From Leptolyngbya sp. Heron Island J (lineage in GTDB: Bacteria; Cyanobacteriota; Cyanobacteriia; Phormidesmidales; Phormidesmidaceae), in contig NZ_AWNH01000015.1 of NCBI RefSeq assembly GCF_000482245.1, forward strand, positions 48,753 through 112,752: 64,000 nt of DNA. Direction: 5' to 3'. Shown piece by piece: positions 63,774 to 64,000 of this stretch. The first letter of the stretch is position 1; every line of letters begins with the position of its first letter. The translations under genes and the position numbers were made by a program. The notes beneath the pieces are model-generated. The model was given only the letters and a program-made list of their open reading frames with translations, made no database searches and had not been told where the DNA came from.

Positions 63774-64000
63774 ATGTTGAAAATAGTTGAATGCAGGCCT
63801 GGGCGAGCTCAACAGTCAACGCCCATCGACCTGGAAAACCTACCGGCCACCATTGGCAAAGGTCAGGGCGATACGTATCAAATGGCCGTGGGTGTTGACC
63901 CACGGTCTATTTATTTTCAATCTCTGTCCAGAGTTCACGCGACCCTTTACCGAGAGGGCGATGACATTTGGTTGCGCGATGGCAACGGGAAGCCCAGTAC
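63774..64000 (+). CDS. FHA-domain protein, cut by window end
   Basis: 75 codons visible from ATG 63774. The sequence TIGKGQGDTYQM, then SLSRVHATLYREGDDIWLRD and GNGKPST matches the forkhead-associated fold: the G-R/K loop, the SRxH phosphothreonine-binding signature and the DGNG.PST loop. FHA domains bind phosphothreonine peptides. Its position at the end of the late-like operon is unexpected. The C-terminus lies beyond the window, so any partner domain is unseen. Confidence 0.8.
   Translation, partial: MLKIVECRPGRAQQSTPIDLENLPATIGKGQGDTYQMAVGVDPRSIYFQSLSRVHATLYREGDDIWLRDGNGKPS

Larger units (their letters stand above)
45310..64000 (+). mobile_element. tRNA-Pro-integrated element (right end beyond window)
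   Basis: Accessory block starting at the tRNA-Pro 3' end with a tyrosine recombinase gene next to the tRNA and in the same direction. It carries a repressor-operator switch, a prim-pol-like replication protein, a possible excisionase, a membrane-ATPase operon and a long late-like operon. No second copy of the tRNA 3' end (TTCAAATCCCGCCGCTCCGA) was seen downstream, so the distal att site probably lies past 64000. No tail, capsid, terminase or relaxase gene was recognised. Extent and class are inference; the integrase-tRNA junction is seen directly. Confidence 0.8.

Noticed and set aside
45310..64000. Second tRNA-Pro 3' end (distal att site)
   Set aside because: I looked for the TTCAAATCCCGCC core further right and did not see it; the end probably lies outside the window.

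Overview
The window is chromosomal DNA from a cyanobacterium. Evidence: photosystem I subunit PsaC, an MPBQ/MSBQ methyltransferase of tocopherol/plastoquinone synthesis, SipA, RpoZ of the cyanobacterial type, class II fructose-bisphosphate aldolase, cyanobacteria-restricted families (DUF928, DUF1350, DUF1818), and many copies of the HIP1 octamer GCGATCGC. The large multidomain signalling proteins and the accessory DNA suggest a sizeable genome of the Leptolyngbya/Phormidium kind, but the species cannot be named from the sequence alone.

Positions 1-45235 are ordinary core chromosome in short transcription units. They cover cell-envelope genes (WecA/TagO-like transferase, GT39-like glycosyltransferase, FtsX, two peptidoglycan hydrolases), central metabolism (gpmI, tkt, fbaA, aroQ, argC), fatty-acid synthesis (acpP-fabF, followed by tkt), photosynthesis and quinones (psaC, MPBQ methyltransferase plus an FAD monooxygenase), translation and secretion (def, ABC-F ATPase, secG), signalling (a CBS-PAS-GGDEF-EAL protein, a Ser/Thr kinase, SipA) and a 1400-residue SNF2 helicase. 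Two tRNA genes are present: Lys(UUU) at 39756-39827 and Pro(GGG) at 45236-45309. Several strong hairpin terminators separate units.

From 45310 to the window edge (64000) the content changes to one accessory element sitting directly against the 3' end of tRNA-Pro. A tyrosine recombinase lies next to the tRNA, in the same orientation, as expected for a tRNA-integrating element. Next come a pentapeptide-repeat protein and a leftward module of a membrane-anchored P-loop ATPase with three or more small membrane proteins and an HTH/coiled-coil protein. A leftward XRE-family repressor and a rightward primase-polymerase-like replication protein are separated by a symmetric pair of identical 20-bp operators. 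A possible excisionase follows, and then a tightly packed rightward set of large unknown proteins (56780-64000) ending in a truncated FHA-domain protein. The element also carries two repeat arrays that look like protein-binding or replication/partition sites: a TGTCAGTGAC cluster near 48.6 kb and a helically phased GGAAC array near 52.5 kb. I saw no recognisable capsid, portal, terminase, tail, relaxase or full type IV secretion genes.

Working model (inference): this is a self-replicating integrative element, comparable in plan to actinomycete AICEs (tRNA-Pro site, integrase, prim-pol-type replication protein, one FtsK-like membrane ATPase). Its membrane and rightward late-like modules are uncharacterised and could encode a DNA-transfer apparatus or an unusual particle. 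The distal attachment site was not found, so the element probably runs beyond the window.
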